Of a stretch of DNA of 42,248 bases, positions 40,668-42,248 are shown one piece after another. Position 1 is the first letter of the stretch; each line of letters opens with the position of its first letter. Origin of the DNA: Agrilactobacillus composti DSM 18527 = JCM 14202 (GTDB lineage: Bacteria > Bacillota > Bacilli > Lactobacillales > Lactobacillaceae). The position numbers and the translations under genes are program-made. The DNA is taken from NCBI RefSeq assembly GCF_001436375.1, contig NZ_AZGA01000068.1, forward strand, positions 1-42,248. The letters run 5' to 3'. Below the pieces are notes generated by a model, which had not been told where the DNA came from, did not search any database, and was given only the letters and a program-made list of their open reading frames with translations.

Positions 40668-41849
40668 CGGCGGAAGCCCCGCCGCGTAAGTAATTAAATT
40701 TTGGACGGCATTCTCATCACGATTCATGACCATGCCACACTCGTAACAGCGATAAGTGTCATGATCGTGGTAAATGCTGTCGCCTCGAAGGGTCATCTTA
40801 CCGCCATAACTGTCGGCAGTTTTGATGAAACCACAGTTTGAACATCGCTGGGTGGATGGAAAGAAACGGTCCGCAATCACCACGTGCTGATGCTGCCAAG
40901 CAGCTTTATACTCGATTGCCGTTCGCAGGCGGCGAAAGAGACTGCGCTGCAGGTTTTTGACCTTGTTCTTGGCCATTTTCATGCCGCGAACGTTAAGGTC
41001 CTCTAAACAGAGCACATCATAAGCTTGAGTGATTTGCTGGCTGAACTTGTGGATCAGGTCATCCTGTAAAGCATTAATCTTTTGATAAGCCCGGTTCAGC
41101 TTAGCCTGGGTCCGTTGGTAGTTCTTGGACCGAAAATGCTTGGGATTCTCTCGCCGTTTCCGGGCCAAGCGTTTTTGATAGATCTTGACCCGTTGATGCA
41201 GCACGGCCATCCGTGGTGTAAAAGTGCTGACTTTGCCACCATTCCAGCTAATATGACCTACATTGAGATCAATGCCACCAATATCCCAACTTTCGTAAAA
41301 AGCTGGCCGTGGGGTATCTGCGACTAAAACAGCAATGCTGGCGTAGAACTTATCACCGCGCTTGGTTATCGTCACGGTTTTGATGGCGCCAGAAAAACGT
41401 AAAGTCTCAGCCAGTCTGATATCAGTGAAGTGATGCTTGCTTTCACGGGGGCGGTCCAGTCTCAGAAACTTACCACGAACTGTTGCCCGATCTGTTGTAA
41501 AACTTTGCTTTGGGTCCCGCTTACTGTGAAACTTAGGCTTGTGGGCATCTGGCATGTTGGGGTTGAAGAAGTTCTGCCAGGCCTGATGTAAGCGGTGGAT
41601 AGCAGTTTGAAGCACGCGAGGTGAGCGCTGATACTGCCAGTCAGCTTTGTTCAACACTAACTCGTTGCGCACGCTGCGTTCACTGGGCCGTATTTTCTTG
41701 TCACCTATGATGAGAGACGCTTCATACATGTCATTCCATGTTGTTAGACCCTGGTTCCAACAGAAACGATTATAGTCTGTCAGCTCGGCGATAATAGTGC
41801 ACATTTCAGCATTGGGATAGCATCTGATCTTGTGAGTTTTGACTGGCAT
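40647..41849 (-). mobile_element. tnpB: TnpB RNA-guided endonuclease (solitary IS200/IS605-type)
   Basis: A 400-residue TnpB. N-terminal 'MPVKTHKIRCYPN' and 'YNRFCWNQGL' start the OrfB helix-turn-helix; the RuvC aspartate is in 'IGGIDLNVG', the glutamate in 'LCLEDLNV', and the last aspartate in 'NRDENAVQN'. The zinc ribbon has CSNC and CYEC pairs, 28 residues apart, longer than in most relatives. All three RuvC acids are present, so it may be active. ATG 41849 has GGAGGTGG 6 bases upstream; a GTG at 41858 lies on that site. No tnpA is in the window. The start region is in a nested palindrome. Confidence 0.88.
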
Positions 41850-41890
41850 TCGATCCACCTCCTATACTCTATAGGATACCGTATCGAATG
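41847..41890 (-). promoter_or_regulatory. Nested palindrome over the tnpB start codon and ribosome site
   Basis: Outer arms CATTCGAT (41847-41854) and ATCGAATG (41883-41890); inner arms TCCTATA (41860-41866) and TATAGGA (41870-41876). In the tnpB message the start AUG would pair with the 5' CAU and the GGAGG lies in the stem, so translation could be blocked. It may also be the left-end hairpin of the element. Confidence 0.55.
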
Positions 41891-42248
41891 TGTGTTTGTC
41901 TTCTTTCGTGCTCAAAAATTCAAAAGAAACTTACCACTAAATCAGGTCGATTAACTATGAGACTTTGATGTTGACATTTGATTATGAATGACTACCTTTG
42001 ATTATATTAATGGTAATCATTTCTGTTCTCCAAAATGTAATAAACCCTGAATTATTCATTCATGATTTGAGTTGCACTTATTGAACCGGTTTAACGTGTA
42101 TAAAAACTGGAATAGTGCTTCGTTCCAAAATGAAATTACAGAAATTATCATTATTTTTGCAAAACGCCGGAATAATGGTGCGACAAATAACCGCGAGGTT
42201 ATGCGCAGTTTTAAAAAATATTCAATTGGTTAACGTTTTTTAGCTAGG
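41891..42248. other. Gene-free right end of the window
   Basis: About 358 A/T-rich bases with no supported gene. It contains two direct repeats TTTGATTAT (41977-41985, 41997-42005) exactly 20 bases apart, an inverted partner TAATCA at 42014-42019, a near-palindrome TTGAACCGGTTTAA, and a small hairpin ATAACC-GCGA-GGTTAT near 42190-42205. It is probably the upstream region of a gene beyond the window. Confidence 0.5.

Noticed and set aside
1-42248. CRISPR array, rRNA or tRNA genes
   Set aside because: No regularly spaced repeats of the right length and no tRNA arm patterns were seen on reading both strands.

Overview
The window reads as a low-to-mid GC Firmicute chromosome, almost certainly a member of the Lactobacillaceae. 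The evidence is strong AGGAGG-type ribosome binding sites, LPXTG pilins with a class C sortase, an Mga/AtxA-like regulator, VIT/CCC1 and MntH metal transporters, LbADH-like short-chain dehydrogenases, DHA2 drug exporters and a methionine T-box leader. It looks like ordinary accessory-rich chromosome. There is no prophage, CRISPR array, rRNA or tRNA; the only mobile gene is a solitary tnpB.

Layout. 1-1.4 kb: a lipoprotein and a histidine phosphatase (minus strand). 1.4-4.5 kb: a serine operon, serC-serA-GNAT, behind a long structured leader that ends in an intrinsic terminator with an alternative pairing. 4.5-6.2 kb: two tandem VIT/CCC1 metal transporters with a DtxR/MntR-like palindrome over the -35. 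6.2-7.5 kb: a hypothetical gene and nnrE. 7.7-16.4 kb: a sortase-dependent pilus operon (large tip-like adhesin, ancillary pilin, backbone pilin, class C sortase) facing a convergent Mga-like regulator. 16.5-19.4 kb: a GNAT gene, then mntH-usp with a second palindrome of the same type. 19.4-22.4 kb: glnA with a third such palindrome, a 55-residue membrane protein found outside the usual length cut-off, and a class I aminotransferase.

22.5-26.8 kb is a duplicated minus-strand block: two near-identical SDR genes and three paralogous small secreted proteins, with long stretches of identical DNA between copies and a broken sugar permease remnant in the middle. 27-36.6 kb is a redox/drug-resistance segment: an atypical-SDR reductase facing a TetR gene, a third SDR, a DHA2 exporter facing a second TetR gene, a MerR-NAD(P)H oxidoreductase operon facing an Old Yellow Enzyme, and a second DHA2 exporter. 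36.6-39 kb: a Met T-box controlling a MetQ-like binding protein and an M20 peptidase. 39-40.5 kb: GNAT and LysR genes. 40.6-41.9 kb: tnpB. The last 360 bases have no gene.

Themes. Metal control may link VIT, mntH and glnA through a shared TTAGG-N4-CCTAA box. Amino-acid supply (serine, methionine, glutamine) is under leader or operator control. Several regulator/enzyme pairs are divergently arranged with recognisable operators. All functional calls are by reading the sequence and from memory of the families; no database search was run. Repeat identities were compared by eye.
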